Assembly: GCF_002563795.1 (NCBI RefSeq) | Contig: NZ_PDJL01000003.1 | Location: 1,172,293 to 1,236,292, forward strand | Reading direction: 5' to 3' | Length of the DNA: 64,000 nt | Source of the DNA: Vibrio sp. ES.051 | Lineage (GTDB): Bacteria > Pseudomonadota > Gammaproteobacteria > Enterobacterales > Vibrionaceae | Shown: piece by piece, positions 17,245-27,684 of the stretch | Layout of the letters: every line of letters begins with the position of its first letter | Numbering within the stretch: the stretch's first letter is position 1 | Notes under the pieces: generated by a model | The model's database searches: none | What the model saw: only the letters and a program-made list of their open reading frames with translations | Told to the model about the DNA's origin: nothing | Translations under genes and position numbers: made by a program

Positions 17245-18657
17245 ATGAAGAATTTTTTATGTGAAGACTTTTTGCTCTCCAATGAAACCGCGCGCCGCTT
17301 GTATCATGAGCATGCTGTCCACCAGCCAATTTACGATTATCATTGCCACCTTAATCCAGCAGAAGTGGCACAAAATCGTCAGTTCGATAACTTGGGGCAG
17401 ATCTGGCTTGAAGGTGACCACTACAAATGGCGCGGTATGCGCTCTGCTGGCATCGAAGAACGTTTGATCACGGGTGATGCAAGCGATTACGATAAATATA
17501 TGGCGTGGGCTAAGACGGTTCCGCAAACATTAGGTAATCCACTGTACCACTGGACACACCTAGAGCTGCGACGTCCATTTGGCATCAGTAATACGCTGTT
17601 TAGTCCAGCCACCGCCAATCAAATTTGGCATCAATGTAATGAGCTATTGGCAACGCCAGAGTTCACCGCTCGTGGCATCATGCAGCAAATGAATGTTGTG
17701 ATGGCGGGGACAACTGACGACCCCATTGACTCACTAGAACATCACAAAGCGATCGCGGACGACGATACCTTCAACATTCAAGTGCTACCGAGTTGGCGTC
17801 CAGACAAAGCCTTCAAGATCGAGCTGGAGGTGTTTGCTGATTACATGCAAACACTCGGGGAAGTAGCGGATATCGAGATTCGTCGTTTCAGCGATTTATT
17901 AAGTGCGCTTGATCAACGCTTGACACATTTCGATGCACACGGCTGCCGTGCGGCAGACCATGGCATTGAGGTCGTCCGTTATGCACCGATCCCAACGGAG
18001 GCTGCTCTAGATGCACTGCTGACTCGCCGTCTTGATGGCGAAGTGCTCTCTGAATTTGAATGTGCCCAGTTCTCTACCGCTGTTCAAGTGTGGCTTGGCA
18101 AGCGCTACGCGCAATTGGGGTGGGTCATGCAACTGCACATCGGTGCGCAGCGCAATAACAGTACTCGTATGTTCAAACTGTTAGGGGCCGATGCGGGTTT
18201 TGACTCCATTGGCGACCGCCCATTTGCGTTTGAATTGGCGAATTTATTGGATGAAATGGATCAAACCAATGAGCTACCACGCACGATTCTCTACTGCTTG
18301 AATCCTCGTGATAATGAAGTGATGGCGACCATGATCGGTAATTTTCAAGGTGGCGGCATTGCAGGCAAAGTACAGTTCGGCTCGGGCTGGTGGTTCAACG
18401 ATCAAAAAGACGGCATGCAGCGCCAGATGGAGCAGCTGTCTCAACTTGGTCTGCTTAGCCAGTTTGTTGGTATGCTGACCGACTCACGTAGCTTCTTATC
18501 TTACACGCGTCACGAATACTTCCGTCGTATTTTGTGTGACGTAGTGGGGCGTTGGGCAGAAAACGGCGAAGTGCCAAAAGACATGTCGCTGCTTGGCGCT
18601 ATGGTCGAAAACATCTGTTTTGGTAACGCAAGACGTTACTTTGAAGAGAGGGAGTAA
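17245..18657 (+). CDS. uxaC: Glucuronate isomerase UxaC
   Basis: UxaC converts D-glucuronate to D-fructuronate (and galacturonate to tagaturonate). The length, 470 residues, equals E. coli UxaC. The metal-site motif DYHCHLNP lies near residue 33, and [29 protein letters not shown] and [14 protein letters not shown] match the family throughout. It starts 12 bases after uxuB behind AAGAGGAATT and ends three bases before kdgK. It feeds uxuB, the reverse of the gene order but the expected pathway partner. Confidence 0.97.
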   Translation: MKNFLCEDFLLSNETARRLYHEHAVHQPIYDYHCHLNPAEVAQNRQFDNLGQIWLEGDHYKWRGMRSAGIEERLITGDASDYDKYMAWAKTVPQTLGNPLYHWTHLELRRPFGISNTLFSPATANQIWHQCNELLATPEFTARGIMQQMNVVMAGTTDDPIDSLEHHKAIADDDTFNIQVLPSWRPDKAFKIELEVFADYMQTLGEVADIEIRRFSDLLSALDQRLTHFDAHGCRAADHGIEVVRYAPIPTEAALDALLTRRLDGEVLSEFECAQFSTAVQVWLGKRYAQLGWVMQLHIGAQRNNSTRMFKLLGADAGFDSIGDRPFAFELANLLDEMDQTNELPRTILYCLNPRDNEVMATMIGNFQGGGIAGKVQFGSGWWFNDQKDGMQRQMEQLSQLGLLSQFVGMLTDSRSFLSYTRHEYFRRILCDVVGRWAENGEVPKDMSLLGAMVENICFGNARRYFEERE

Positions 18658-18660
18658 CCG

Positions 18661-19623
18661 ATGAAGCACATCGCCATTATAGGTGAATGTATGATTGAGC
18701 TGAATGGCAAACCGTTTGGCTCAATGCATCAAACATTTGGTGGTGACACGCTCAATGCTGCGATTTATTTAAGTCGCGGCTGTGAAGCAAATCCCGATCC
18801 TGAAGACATTAAAGTCTCTTATGTTACCGCACTCGGCACCGACCCGATCAGTACTGGTATGCTGACTCGCTGGGAAGAAGAGCGCGTTTCGACTGATTTG
18901 GTACTGCGAGATGAGACTCGCACTCCCGGCCTGTATCTTATTCAACTCGATGACCAAGGCGAACGAACGTTCTTATATTGGCGTAATCAATCCGCTGCGC
19001 GTTATCTACTTCAACATTTAAGCTTTGGTCTGATTAAGCAGGCGTTAACTCAAGTTGATGCGGTGTTTTTAAGCGGTATTACGTTAGCAATCTTACCAAA
19101 AGAAGACCGTATTGCATTGCTCAACCTGTTAGTCGAACTTAAAGCACAAGGCGTTGAGATCGCTTTTGATAGCAACTTCCGACCTGCGTTGTGGCCACAA
19201 GATGACAATCATACGGTTAAACAGAGTTATCAAGCCATGTACCAACTGACCGATATTGCCTTGGTTACGTTTGATGATGAGCAACGGATTTGGGGCGATA
19301 ACACGCCAGAGCAAACGATAGAACGCCTTACATCGCTGGGCGTCAAGAACTGCGTTATAAAATTAGGGGCCGATGGCTGCCTAATTCAAGACTCTGCTAC
19401 GGATTTGGTCCCACAACCAGTGCCAACCCAACCTGTGACAGAGGTGGTAGATACCACTTCGGCGGGCGACTCGTTCAACGGTGGCTTTTTATCGGCATAT
19501 CTTGCGGGCGCAGATTTAGCGACCGCATGCCAGCGAGGTAACGCACTGGCTGGCGCGGTGATCCAGCATCGCGGAGCCATTATTCCCAAAGCATTCACAC
19601 AACCGGCGCTGGGCGTCGAATAA
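18661..19623 (+). CDS. kdgK: 2-keto-3-deoxygluconate kinase KdgK
   Basis: A 320-residue PfkB-family sugar kinase. The N-terminal GECMIELNG and FGGDTLNAAIYLSR bind the sugar, and VVDTTSAGDSFNGGF near residue 265 is the second PfkB signature with the catalytic Asp and anion hole. It phosphorylates KDG, the product of UxuA, to KDPG. The start is three bases after uxaC, with GGGAG in the uxaC tail as its ribosome site, so the two are translationally close. Confidence 0.94.
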   Translation: MKHIAIIGECMIELNGKPFGSMHQTFGGDTLNAAIYLSRGCEANPDPEDIKVSYVTALGTDPISTGMLTRWEEERVSTDLVLRDETRTPGLYLIQLDDQGERTFLYWRNQSAARYLLQHLSFGLIKQALTQVDAVFLSGITLAILPKEDRIALLNLLVELKAQGVEIAFDSNFRPALWPQDDNHTVKQSYQAMYQLTDIALVTFDDEQRIWGDNTPEQTIERLTSLGVKNCVIKLGADGCLIQDSATDLVPQPVPTQPVTEVVDTTSAGDSFNGGFLSAYLAGADLATACQRGNALAGAVIQHRGAIIPKAFTQPALGVE

Positions 19624-19632
19624 GGAACACTC

Positions 19633-20262
19633 ATGTCTAGTATTAAAGAACAACTCAAAGCTCTAAAAGTCATCCCTGTTATCGCAATCGACAAAGCCGA
19701 AGACATCATTCCTCTAGGTAAAGTATTGGCAGAAAACGGACTGCCAGCCGCCGAGATCACTTTCCGTTCAGAAGCGGCAGCAGAAGCGATTCGTCTATTG
19801 CGTGAATCTCAACCGAATATGTTGATTGGTGCGGGTACGGTGCTAAACCGTGAACAAGCTATCGCAGCAAAGGAAGCAGGCGCAACGTTTATCGTGTCAC
19901 CAGGTTTTAACCCTAATACGGTAAAAGCATGTCAGGAGATTGGTATTGATATCGTCCCGGGTGTGAACAACCCAAGCACAGTCGAAGCGGCGCTAGAGAT
20001 GGGCTTAACGACGTTGAAGTTCTTCCCGGCAGAAGCGTCAGGTGGTATCAACATGGTGAAATCACTGCTCGCGCCTTACACCGACATTGAACTGATGCCG
20101 ACGGGAGGTATCCATTCAGGCAATATCAAAGACTACCTAGCGATCCCACGTGTAGTAGCATGTGGTGGCACTTGGATGGTGGATAAGAAGTTGATTGAAG
20201 CCGGTGATTGGGAAGAGCTAGCAAGGTTGACTCGTGAAGCGGTTGCGTTAGTGAATGAATAA
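19633..20262 (+). CDS. eda: KHG/KDPG aldolase Eda
   Basis: The 209-residue TIM-barrel enzyme cleaves KDPG to pyruvate and glyceraldehyde 3-phosphate. The Schiff-base Lys is in LKFFPAEASGG, the catalytic Glu in AEITFRSEAA, and GAGTV and PTGGI are the expected phosphate-site loops. It is the last gene of the operon and finishes the glucuronate route. GGAACACTC precedes the ATG. Vibrios usually carry another eda for the Entner-Doudoroff path; this copy is pathway-linked. Confidence 0.95.
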   Translation: MSSIKEQLKALKVIPVIAIDKAEDIIPLGKVLAENGLPAAEITFRSEAAAEAIRLLRESQPNMLIGAGTVLNREQAIAAKEAGATFIVSPGFNPNTVKACQEIGIDIVPGVNNPSTVEAALEMGLTTLKFFPAEASGGINMVKSLLAPYTDIELMPTGGIHSGNIKDYLAIPRVVACGGTWMVDKKLIEAGDWEELARLTREAVALVNE

Positions 20263-20285
20263 TCGTTGCCACACCAAATAAACCG

Positions 20286-20320
20286 ACAACACAGCCCTGC
20301 CTTTTGGAGGGCTGTGTTGT
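20286..20320 (+). terminator. Terminator of the rightward hexuronate operon
   Basis: ACAACACAGCCCT-gccttttgg-AGGGCTGTGTTGT is a 13-pair perfect stem 23 bases after eda. The U-tract is weak, but the position is right. Confidence 0.75.
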
Positions 20321-20419
20321 TAAGGGTAGCGCTCAATAAATACGACGCTACATGCTAATATTTCGCGATTTATTTTTGTAATCTTAAGTGTTTATTTTTA
20401 GCCCATCAGCTTATAGGGA

Positions 20420-21259
20420 TTATGCAAATAGATACTTCGCATGGAAGTTTAGGTGGTCATCAATAAAACTTGAGATGAAATAATAGCTATGGTCGTAACC
20501 TGCTTGCATTCTTAAGTTCAGCTCTGAATGATGCGCGTTTGCGGCGGCAATCAGAGTTTCAGGTCTAAGCTGCTCGTTTAAGAAACCGTCTGCATCACCT
20601 TGGTCAACGAGAATAGGTAATGGTGAGCGGCTTTGTTTTAACAGCTCGCTAGCATCGTATGGTTTCCAACTTTCGATATTTGTACCCAAATAAGCGGTGA
20701 ATGCTTTTTGTCCCCATGGACACTGCATTGGGTTGCTAATTGGGCTAAATGCCGAAATAGAACGGTACTGGTGCGCATTTTTCAAACCGATCGTCAATGC
20801 CCCATGTCCACCCATGCTGTGGCCCGAAATAGACTTCACGTCAGAGACCGGGAAATTGCTTTCAATGATTGCAGGCAGCTCTTTAGTAACGTAGTCGTAC
20901 ATGTGGTAATGCAGTGACCAAGGCGCTTGTGTGGCATTGAGATAAAACCCCGCCCCTTGGCCTAAATCGTAACCCTCGTCATCTGCTACTGATTCGCCGC
21001 GTGGGCTCGTATCGGGTGCGATAATCGCAATGCCAAGTTCTGCCGCCATCCGAAAGGCGCCTGCTTTCTGCATAAAGTTTTCGTCGCTGCAGGTCAAACC
21101 AGACAGCCAGTATAAGGCGGGAACCGGGTTAGATTTAGTGGCATTTGGCGGTAGAAAAATCGCAAAACGCATCGTGCAATTCAGTGCTTTAGATTCGTGA
21201 GTGTATTGTTTGTGCCAACTGCCACAAACCTTGGCTTGGCTTACGTTTTCAATGCTCAT
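20420..21259 (-). CDS. fghA: S-formylglutathione hydrolase
   Basis: This 279-residue esterase hydrolyses S-formylglutathione to formate and glutathione. The nucleophile elbow is SGHSMGGHGAL near residue 145, and the family blocks LSGLTCSDENFMQKAG and APDTSPRG are present. The catalytic His is in YDHSYYFI near the end. The ATG at 21259 is chosen because AGGGAG lies seven bases upstream; the frame runs on to 21280. It follows frmA on the same strand but behind a terminator-like stem. Confidence 0.95.
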   Translation of the reverse strand: MSIENVSQAKVCGSWHKQYTHESKALNCTMRFAIFLPPNATKSNPVPALYWLSGLTCSDENFMQKAGAFRMAAELGIAIIAPDTSPRGESVADDEGYDLGQGAGFYLNATQAPWSLHYHMYDYVTKELPAIIESNFPVSDVKSISGHSMGGHGALTIGLKNAHQYRSISAFSPISNPMQCPWGQKAFTAYLGTNIESWKPYDASELLKQSRSPLPILVDQGDADGFLNEQLRPETLIAAANAHHSELNLRMQAGYDHSYYFISSFIDDHLNFHAKYLFA

Positions 21260-21278
21260 AGATAAACTCCCTAACAGC

Positions 21279-21312
21279 AAAACAAAAAATCAGGCTCCCC
21301 ATAAGGGGAGCC
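21279..21312 (-). terminator. Terminator between frmA and fghA
   Basis: AGGCTCCCC-ata-AGGGGAGCCT with a reverse-strand T-tract (opposite AAAACAAAAAAT). It ends 20 bases before the fghA start, so it would lower fghA expression relative to frmA. Confidence 0.8.
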
Positions 21313-21328
21313 TACGGCAATCACTAGG

Positions 21329-22793
<1,465 letters not shown>

Positions 22794-23537
22794 ATGAAAA
22801 TCAAGCTCATTGGATTGGCTCTTTTGTCTGCTTTTGGCTGCTCCTCCGCTCTTGCTGGTGAAAATATTCTTTATCAGATAGATGGTAATTCATATGAAGG
22901 CTATTGGGCTAAAGTGGATGATAAGGCGCCGCTTGTACTCCTAGTGCACGATTGGGATGGCTTGACTGATTACGAAGAACAGCGAGCGGATATGCTGAAC
23001 AAGATGGGCTACAACGTATTCGCAGTCGACCTCTTTGGTGAAGGAGTCAGACCCACTAAAATGGAAGATAAACGCCAGCACACCGGTGAGTTGTACAAAG
23101 ACAGGAACAAATTAAGAAGATTAATGGCTGGGGGGCTCGATGTCGCCGGAAAGCTCGGCGGTAATCTCGATAACACGGTTGCTATGGGTTACTGTTTTGG
23201 TGGCGCTGCCGTTCTGGAATCTGTGCGCGCAGGAATGAAAGCGAAAGGTTTTGTTACTTTTCACGGGGGGCTTCAGACGCCAGAAGGGCAAAGTTACGCG
23301 ATGACAAAGTCGCCAGTATTAATTCTGCACGGCACCGCCGATGATGCTGTGACGATGAGCGATTTTGCTCAATTGGCCAACGAATTGGAATCACAAAAGA
23401 TCCCGCACGAGATGATTACTTACGGCGGCGCGCCTCATGCATTTACGGTTTGGGGTTCAGAACGCTATCGTAAAGATGCCGATGAAAAATCTTGGCAGGC
23501 GTTTTCGAACTTTTTAGCTGAAAATACCCAATATTAG
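22794..23537 (+). CDS. Exported dienelactone hydrolase family protein
   Basis: The mature enzyme is a dienelactone hydrolase-like alpha/beta hydrolase with a Cys nucleophile in GYCFGGAAVLE, an acid in the LHGTADDAV loop and a His in GGAPHAFTV. A signal peptide of about 21 residues ends with SSALA before GENILYQ, so it should act in the periplasm. The start is the second ATG (22794), which has AAAGGA seven bases upstream; the first (22788) is too close to it. The substrate is unknown. It lies divergent from frmA and beside a LysR gene. Confidence 0.85.
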   Translation: MKIKLIGLALLSAFGCSSALAGENILYQIDGNSYEGYWAKVDDKAPLVLLVHDWDGLTDYEEQRADMLNKMGYNVFAVDLFGEGVRPTKMEDKRQHTGELYKDRNKLRRLMAGGLDVAGKLGGNLDNTVAMGYCFGGAAVLESVRAGMKAKGFVTFHGGLQTPEGQSYAMTKSPVLILHGTADDAVTMSDFAQLANELESQKIPHEMITYGGAPHAFTVWGSERYRKDADEKSWQAFSNFLAENTQY

Positions 23538-23557
23538 ATCACGATATTCTGATACTT

Positions 23558-23597
23558 AAATGGCCATCTTGCTCATAAAGATGGCCATTTTCGTTTT
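23558..23597 (+). terminator. Terminator of the hydrolase gene
   Basis: AAATGGCCATCTT and AAGATGGCCATTT form a 13-pair stem with a T-rich tail (TCGTTTTG). Confidence 0.85.
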
Positions 23598-23668
23598 GCT
23601 GGACAGTTTCTCCTTGCTGGAGTTTGTGTGACAATCTTGTCGATACATAGACTGACGGGAACAGGTTC

Positions 23669-24538
23669 ATGGCGAATTGGGAAGGGGTAACTGAGTTTGT
23701 TGCCGTGGCAGAAACAAACAGTTTCACTGGTGCTGCCAGCAAACTGAAAACATCGGTTGCACAGATAAGTCGTCGAGTCTCTGCGCTTGAACAGCGCTTA
23801 GCGGTGAAATTGTTGCATCGTACAACGCGAAAAGTCTCCCTGACAGAAGCTGGACAACTTTATTATCAGCAGTGTAAACATTTGGTGGAAGGGCTTGAGT
23901 TGGCCGAGCTCGCCGTGACGCAAACGCAGACCGAGCCGCGAGGTTTGTTGCGCGTGACCGCGCCAGTAACCTACGGGGAGATGAACCTCGCGCCTTTGCT
24001 GCATCAGTTTTTAGAGAAATACCCGCAAGTAAATCTCGACTTGGTGTTGACCAACCAAAAACTGGATTTGATTGAACAGGGCGTAGATGTGGCGATTCGT
24101 CTCGGTCGCTTGCAAGACTCCAGCATGATTGCCAAGCGTCTTTCGTCACGGCAAATGTACGTCTGTGCCAGTCCGATGTATTTGCAACGATTTGGTGAGC
24201 CACATACCTTGTCAGAACTGGGGCGGCACCAGTGCTTAGTTGGCTCCGTTGATTATTGGCACTTTAAAGAAAATAAGCGAGATAAGTCGCTGCGCGTGTC
24301 GGGACGGATTAAATGTAACAGCGGTTTCGCTTTGGTCGATGCGGCCAAACGTGGATTGGGTTTGATGCAGTTGCCGGATTATTACGTTCAAGAGGCGTTA
24401 GATAGCGGCGAGTTGGTTGAGGTGCTTTCAGATTATCGCGACGATCGCGAAGGCATTTGGGCGCTGTACCCGCAAAGCCGTAATTTGTCGCCAAAAGTGA
24501 GGTTGTTAATCGACTTTTTAGTCCAAGAGCTGTCTTGA
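23669..24538 (+). CDS. LysR-family transcriptional regulator
   Basis: The 289-residue protein has an N-terminal winged helix-turn-helix (about residues 5-62, with TGAASKLKTSVAQISRRVSALEQRL and LLHRTTRKVSLTEAG) and a substrate-binding domain of the periplasmic-protein fold. It belongs to the CrgA-like group that often controls quinone, drug or aldehyde genes. No clear divergent target is present; the nearest gene is the hydrolase upstream on the same strand. Confidence 0.9.
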   Translation: MANWEGVTEFVAVAETNSFTGAASKLKTSVAQISRRVSALEQRLAVKLLHRTTRKVSLTEAGQLYYQQCKHLVEGLELAELAVTQTQTEPRGLLRVTAPVTYGEMNLAPLLHQFLEKYPQVNLDLVLTNQKLDLIEQGVDVAIRLGRLQDSSMIAKRLSSRQMYVCASPMYLQRFGEPHTLSELGRHQCLVGSVDYWHFKENKRDKSLRVSGRIKCNSGFALVDAAKRGLGLMQLPDYYVQEALDSGELVEVLSDYRDDREGIWALYPQSRNLSPKVRLLIDFLVQELS

Positions 24539-24576
24539 TGAACTGCCCAACGTGCTCAAAGCGATGTGTTGTTACT

Positions 24577-24607
24577 AAAACGCCCAGTGTTGCTGGGCGT
24601 TTTTTTG
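24577..24607. terminator. Bidirectional terminator between converging genes
   Basis: AAAACGCCCAG-tgttg-CTGGGCGTTTTTTT serves the LysR gene and the siderophore-interacting protein gene. Confidence 0.9.
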
Positions 24608-24623
24608 GATGATGACTGAAGGG

Positions 24624-25397
24624 CTATTGGTTGGATTCTGAATCTTCACGTTTGATCACTTTGTGTCCGTCTTCGGATACGCCTTGCTTCCAGTAGCTGC
24701 TGATGTAGATGTTCTCGCGTTCGACTTCTTTCTCGTTACGGAAGTATTGACGTAACGCGCGCATTGAATCGAATTCACACGCACACCAAACCGCGGCGTC
24801 ACCATCTAACCATGGTTGTTCGCGTACTGCTTCTTCCAGTGCTTGACCTTCAGTCAGCCAAATTAGGTCTATACCTGCGGGGGCGTGTAGAGGTTGAATA
24901 TCGGCAGGCGAGAGTACGCTGATCACGGCGTAGCCTTTCGCGTGTTCCGGTAATGTGCGAATTTTGGCGGACAAGGCAGGGAGTGCCGTCATATCTGCGG
25001 CCATAAAGAACCACTCTGCGTCGGTATTCAAACGAGCGATATTGCCTGGACCTACGATATTAATCGTATCGCCTTTTTGTGCGGCCATCGCCCAACGCGC
25101 GGCAAAGCCACATTGTAAATCTTGTGTGGTGTGGCGGACAAAATCGACGTCGATCGTGTTTGTTTCTGGGTGGAAGCGACGAATCGTGTAAGTACGCATC
25201 AGCGGTCGATCATCTTTTGATAGCGTGCTCAGATCGGTACCGCCCATATCGTTAAACAACAGCTTGATATAACTGCCTTCGCAGTCGTGTGGAAATTGGC
25301 TTAGCGCGTCACCTTGCAAAGTAATACGCTGCATATTTGGGGTAATAGTGACGGTGTCTATGACCACCAGTGTTTTAAGTTGCGGGTTCTTTTTCAT
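24624..25397 (-). CDS. Siderophore-interacting protein (FAD-binding ferric reductase, ViuB-like)
   Basis: A 257-residue flavoreductase of the SIP family, which releases iron from ferric siderophores in the cytosol with NAD(P)H. The N-terminal FAD-binding barrel contains RPLMRTYTIRRF (FAD phosphate binding) and VDFVRHT; the C-terminal half has FFMAADMTALPAL and AVWCACEFDSMRALRQYF. A possible Fur site lies before the start. The ribosome site is weak. The gene stands alone, not in a siderophore cluster. Confidence 0.9.
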   Translation of the reverse strand: MKKNPQLKTLVVIDTVTITPNMQRITLQGDALSQFPHDCEGSYIKLLFNDMGGTDLSTLSKDDRPLMRTYTIRRFHPETNTIDVDFVRHTTQDLQCGFAARWAMAAQKGDTINIVGPGNIARLNTDAEWFFMAADMTALPALSAKIRTLPEHAKGYAVISVLSPADIQPLHAPAGIDLIWLTEGQALEEAVREQPWLDGDAAVWCACEFDSMRALRQYFRNEKEVERENIYISSYWKQGVSEDGHKVIKREDSESNQ

Positions 25398-25413
25398 TTT
25401 AACTCTACTCGAT

Positions 25414-25432
25414 AATTGTTCTCTTTCTCATT
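25414..25432 (-). promoter_or_regulatory. Possible Fur site before the siderophore-interacting gene
   Basis: On the reverse strand AATGAGAAAGAGAACAATT keeps the outer arms of the Fur box (AATGA, AATT) but loses several central positions. The function of the gene makes iron control likely; the site itself is weak. Confidence 0.3.
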
Positions 25433-25525
25433 TGAGATTATCAAGTTCTCTACTAAGAGGGTAGTCTCTTTAAACAAATTTACACTGTGAATTGAGGTAG
25501 GATCATCGGGCACAGGGACAAAGCA

Positions 25526-25675
25526 TTATTCGAGTGGCTGTCGGTGGCGCGTGGCTAAAATAATAAAGGGCACAGTATCAGCCCTTTGGTAAAGGCATAA
25601 GGCTACTTGTCTGCCCTTGCAAGCGTGCTTTAGAAATTTGTCCATCGCGTGACGCGGATCGGGTTGTTGAGTCAT
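25526..25675 (-). CDS. Possible 49-residue protein downstream of the LysE-type gene
   Basis: An open frame from ATG 25675 gives MTQQPDPRHAMDKFLKH followed by CKGRQVALCLYQRADTVPF and ends at TAA. An upstream GTG at 25729 would add 18 residues. Neither start has a convincing ribosome site. It follows the LysE gene on the same strand, so read-through translation is possible. The composition looks protein-like, but I would not insist that it is a gene. Confidence 0.3.
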   Translation of the reverse strand: MTQQPDPRHAMDKFLKHACKGRQVALCLYQRADTVPFIILATRHRQPLE

Positions 25676-25739
25676 CACAGTTGTTACGAGCAAGTAATGG
25701 ACACTAAAAACGTAGCGGTAGCCTATCACTAATGTGCTT

Positions 25740-26324
25740 TTATATCATTGGGATAGTAGATAAAAGCAGTAGTGCGGCCATCCCATAATTAAACCCTTTC
25801 ACGCGTTTGGGTGTGGTTAGCCAGCGCTGAAGTTGCATGCCGGCGGCGGTCCAAAATGTCACCGATGGCAAGTTGGCTAAGCAGAAGATGCCAGCAATAA
25901 AGGTGAGTTCCAGCCAAGCCCCGCCACTGCTGTATACCGTAATAGCAGTTAAGGCCATTGACCAACCCTTTGGGTTCACCCACTGAAAGGCAACGGCTCC
26001 CCAAAAAGACATCGGACGGAAATCGTGTTTTGTTTCGGTTTTGCCGCTGGTGGCAATTTTGTACGTTAAATACAGCAAGTAACTTAAGCTGAGTACTTTC
26101 AAAATGGAGTGCGAGACGGGGTAGGCGTTGAAGAGGCTCATTAAACCAATGCCCACCAAGATCAGCATGGCTCCGAAGCCGAAGGTAATGCCCAGCATAT
26201 GTGGAATGGTGCGTTTAAAGCCGACATTGGCGCCGGAGGTCATTAACATAATGTTGTTAGGGCCAGGGGTAAACGTGGAGACAAAAGCGAACAACGCCAA
26301 TGCGACCAGTTGATGATATTCCAT
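25740..26324 (-). CDS. LysE family amino-acid exporter
   Basis: The protein has 194 residues and six helices, the LysE/RhtB pattern. The N-terminal FTPGPNNIMLMTSG and the GANVGFKRTIPHMLGI loop are the family signature. AAGGAA lies six bases before the ATG. It is divergent, across 114 bases, from an Lrp/AsnC regulator, a standard pairing in which the regulator senses the amino acid that the exporter removes. Confidence 0.9.
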   Translation of the reverse strand: MEYHQLVALALFAFVSTFTPGPNNIMLMTSGANVGFKRTIPHMLGITFGFGAMLILVGIGLMSLFNAYPVSHSILKVLSLSYLLYLTYKIATSGKTETKHDFRPMSFWGAVAFQWVNPKGWSMALTAITVYSSGGAWLELTFIAGIFCLANLPSVTFWTAAGMQLQRWLTTPKRVKGFNYGMAALLLLSTIPMI

Positions 26325-26438
26325 AGCTTGTTCCTTAAATGAATTCCTGATTGGTTGAGAACAACTATAAGTAGAACTGACATCAATATTGTGCTTTTAT
26401 TTGATGAAAGGAGAGTTAATAGGCAATGAAATATCATT

Positions 26439-26879
26439 ATGGATAGATTTGACGAGAGAATATTGCAAGAGCTTAAGCGAGGCGGAAGAATCTCCAACGT
26501 CGAGCTGTCTGAGCGAGTCGGATTGTCACCGTCTGCGACGCTTCGCCGCGTACAAGATTTAGAACGCAAGGGCGTGATCAAAGGTTACCGAGCCGTGTTG
26601 GATAATCAACAACTCGGCGTGGGTTTTGTTGCGTATGTATCGATTGGCTTGGCCTCGCACGCTAAGCAAGCACAGCTCGGTTTCGAGGAACACGTGCGTT
26701 TTGTCGATGAAGTGGTCGAGTGCCACAACATTACGGGATCTAACGAATATTTAATACGCGTAGAAACCCAAGATTTAGCCGCTTACAAAGCTTTTCATGC
26801 CGATGTGCTAGGCGAATGTGAACACGTCAAATCGATCACAACCATGGTGGTAATGGATTCGCCAAAAGACGAACGTTAG
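26439..26879 (+). CDS. Lrp/AsnC family transcriptional regulator
   Basis: A complete 146-residue Lrp-type protein: N-terminal helix-turn-helix (MDRFDERILQELKRGGR, NVELSERVGLSPSATLRRV) and a C-terminal RAM domain (HNITGSNEYLIRVETQD) ending in TTMVVMD. It most likely responds to an amino acid and controls the divergent LysE-type exporter. The start gives the usual D-x-x-D-xxIL beginning. It provides a useful contrast with the decayed Lrp gene at 3249-3539. Confidence 0.92.
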   Translation: MDRFDERILQELKRGGRISNVELSERVGLSPSATLRRVQDLERKGVIKGYRAVLDNQQLGVGFVAYVSIGLASHAKQAQLGFEEHVRFVDEVVECHNITGSNEYLIRVETQDLAAYKAFHADVLGECEHVKSITTMVVMDSPKDER

Positions 26880-26997
26880 CGATCAAAGTTGGCCCTGTAT
26901 TGTGGCTCATGAATGTGAAGTGACGCGGAAGAGCCGATCGAGCATGAGAGTGGCTCGTCATAAAGGGTAGGTTATTGTATCAGGCTCGCTCACCTTA

Positions 26998-27627
26998 TTA
27001 TTTGTTGGGTTGCCACTCTACCCAGTTGAGCATCGCGTAGTCGGCAAGTTTGAGCATTGGGATGTCTTCATGGGTATCGCCGTAGGCATAAATAGAAGTA
27101 AACTCGTTGAGCGAAAACGCCGCCTTCACGCGCGACACTTTTCTTTCTAAACTGCAATCGCCTTGCTGGTACAAGCCACTCAGTTTTGGTTGTTGTGAAA
27201 TCAGTTCGCTGCATAACAAATGGTAGCGATTAGCGTCACACCAAGGTGTCAGATAAGCATTGAGTGACGCGGAGACCACCACAATGGTATCACCTCGGCG
27301 TTGATGCCATTCCAATTTTTCCACGGCTTCCGGGCGTAAATACAATGGGATCACATCATGCGCAAATTGAGCGCCAATCATTGCAATTTGTTGGGTTTCT
27401 TTGCCAGAAAAAGCAATGAAGCTGCTTAAAGGTCGTATTAGGCGAGCGGGTAAAACACCAAGTTTGTACAATGCATAAAACGGCATGATGACCATTTTTC
27501 CTACCCACTTGCGCAGGCCATAGGCGGAATAATGGAGAAAAAGGCGAAACATATCCTCTCGGGTGATGGTGCCATCAAAATCAAACAGTGCCAATGACGG
27601 CTTATTAGTCTCTTGCAAACTTAGCAC
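26998..27627 (-). CDS. HAD-IB family phosphatase
   Basis: A HAD-superfamily hydrolase related to phosphoserine phosphatase. Motif I is FDFDGT at about residues 15-20 with both catalytic Asp; motif II is VVVSAS; motif IV is AYGDTHEDIPML. A helical cap rich in aromatic residues follows motif I. The substrate is unknown. The frame opens with GTG at 27627, but a TTG at 27618 has a better ribosome site (AGGTG), so the first three residues are uncertain. Confidence 0.85.
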   Translation of the reverse strand: MLSLQETNKPSLALFDFDGTITREDMFRLFLHYSAYGLRKWVGKMVIMPFYALYKLGVLPARLIRPLSSFIAFSGKETQQIAMIGAQFAHDVIPLYLRPEAVEKLEWHQRRGDTIVVVSASLNAYLTPWCDANRYHLLCSELISQQPKLSGLYQQGDCSLERKVSRVKAAFSLNEFTSIYAYGDTHEDIPMLKLADYAMLNWVEWQPNK

Positions 27628-27684
27628 CTATATTTCGGTCTTCTTTTGTCTTTTCGGTGTGGTTATACTGACGTGATTTCGGTT

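Noticed and set aside
22820..22860. Lipoprotein signal in the dienelactone hydrolase-like protein (a Cys near residue 18)
   Set aside because: The residues before Cys (SAFG) do not fit a lipobox; SSALA is a normal cleavage site.
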